From Blautia parvula (GTDB taxonomy: Bacteria; Bacillota; Clostridia; Lachnospirales; Lachnospiraceae), in NCBI RefSeq assembly GCF_020215665.1, contig NZ_CP084061.1, positions 3,952,501-4,016,500 of the forward strand: 64,000 bases of DNA, given 5' to 3'. The notes beneath the pieces are model-generated. The model was given only the letters and a program-made list of their open reading frames with translations. It made no database searches and had not been told where the DNA came from. Every line of letters starts with the position of its first letter. Within the stretch, counting starts at the first letter, position 1. Position numbers and translations under genes: made by a program. Shown here piece after piece: positions 63,796-64,000 of this stretch.

Positions 63796-64000
63796 TACGG
63801 TGACCACCTATCTGTTGCAAAATCTCGTTTTCGGCTTGTTTCCTGCGCTTTTCAAATGCGATTTGGCGCGAATACGGATTTTCCCCTTTCTCCTCCAAAA
63901 ATGCTTTTATGGATTCAAAGGTTGGCGTAAGTATCTCCTGTGGTGTGGCATATGCAAAATCAAATTCATAAGCAGTACAGCCAAACTCTTTGAAATAGGC
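63113..64000 (-). CDS. PEP-utilising / PEP-synthase-like enzyme, partial at window end
   Basis: The frame is open to the end of the window (at least 295 residues seen) and lacks its N-terminus. C-terminal phosphohistidine domain: 'VTTTPAWTQLF', 'IVTDIGGPLSHSSIVAREYG' with the carrier His, 'VDGSEGTVTID'. The middle part ('MRENAIYLMGMGHPLIRRML', 'DDIYWLTKTELETL') resembles rifampin-phosphotransferase-type and PEP-synthase-type enzymes. Whether it is a metabolic dikinase or an antibiotic phosphotransferase needs the ATP-grasp half. Linked to an efflux pump, which slightly favours resistance. Confidence 0.85.
   Translation of the reverse strand, partial: AYFKEFGCTAYEFDFAYATPQEILTPTFESIKAFLEEKGENPYSRQIAFEKRRKQAENEILQQIGGHRKKLFLKLLHWAQNTAPMRENAIYLMGMGHPLIRRMLQEISERLLTGGAISHLDDIYWLTKTELETLITQLDKNIPLFNLSEAIPARQAEHDTFRGYVSPSQLPEKNKKAVSHATQIQKDGKIVLTGIGTSAGVVTAPACVLNSPADFEKFQPGSILIAVTTTPAWTQLFASASAIVTDIGGPLSHSSIVAREYGIPAVMATHTATRSIKNGQMITVDGSEGTVTIDE

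Overview
The window comes from a low-to-moderate GC Gram-positive anaerobe of the Lachnospiraceae / Ruminococcus gnavus type. This is inferred from gene content, not from an rRNA: AGGAGG ribosome sites, mucin-glycan enzymes with NPCBM/CBM51 and ricin-type modules, YesMN-like two-component systems, fragments of Tn1549-like conjugative elements, and a VanD-type glycopeptide resistance operon. Almost every gene from 0 to 13.5 kb and from 33.5 to 64 kb is on the minus strand.

Region 1 (0-13.5 kb) is a host-glycan locus. A divergent-free minus-strand set runs sensor kinase - AraC-type response regulator - solute-binding lipoprotein, terminator, then a second solute-binding lipoprotein - two ABC permeases - intracellular GH29 alpha-L-fucosidase - secreted GH98 endo-beta-galactosidase with two CBM51 domains - decayed reading frame - Gfo/Idh/MocA oxidoreductase - decayed DUF3788 gene. 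The logic is: GH98 cuts blood-group-type oligosaccharides from glycans outside the cell, the ABC importer takes them in, and the fucosidase trims them.

Region 2 (13.6-22.4 kb) is a scar zone: an integrase fragment, a truncated copy of the PEP-utilising-enzyme/MFS pair that recurs intact and inverted at 62.2-63.8 kb, a broken ABC exporter, a broken XRE regulator, an intact AraC-MATE-phosphotransferase operon, and two chimeric genes made by deletions (AraC/GNAT and sortase B/DUF4143). Region 3 (22.4-29.2 kb) is an intact beta-galactan locus: GPH-type MFS symporter - GH2 beta-galactosidase - secreted GH53 galactanase with ricin domain, with a divergent AraC regulator.

Region 4 (29.2-34.5 kb) is a graveyard of at least three group II intron fragments, one of which ends inside the reverse transcriptase gene of another, plus a cut serine-recombinase module and a WYL regulator whose HTH half is inverted relative to its sensor half. 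Region 5 (34.5-41.4 kb) is the most unusual: unrelated single accessory genes, all in one orientation, with a ~60-bp repeat starting 3-21 nt after each stop codon, reminiscent of a gene-cassette array. An IS110-family element with a structured leader sits at one of these boundaries. Region 6 (41.4-49.5 kb) has two TetR-controlled operons with visible operators (hydrolase/CPBP/C39-like; MFS/FtsX-type ABC).

Region 7 (49.7-55.6 kb) is a complete vanR-vanS-vanY-vanH-vanD-vanX operon with two VanR boxes and a hairpin-plus-U-tract in the vanY leader. Region 8 (55.6-64 kb) holds regulators, small accessory or truncated genes, the 5' stub of another group II intron, an intact MgtE magnesium transporter, and the intact MFS / PEP-utilising-enzyme pair running off the window end. 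No rRNA, tRNA or CRISPR array was seen.
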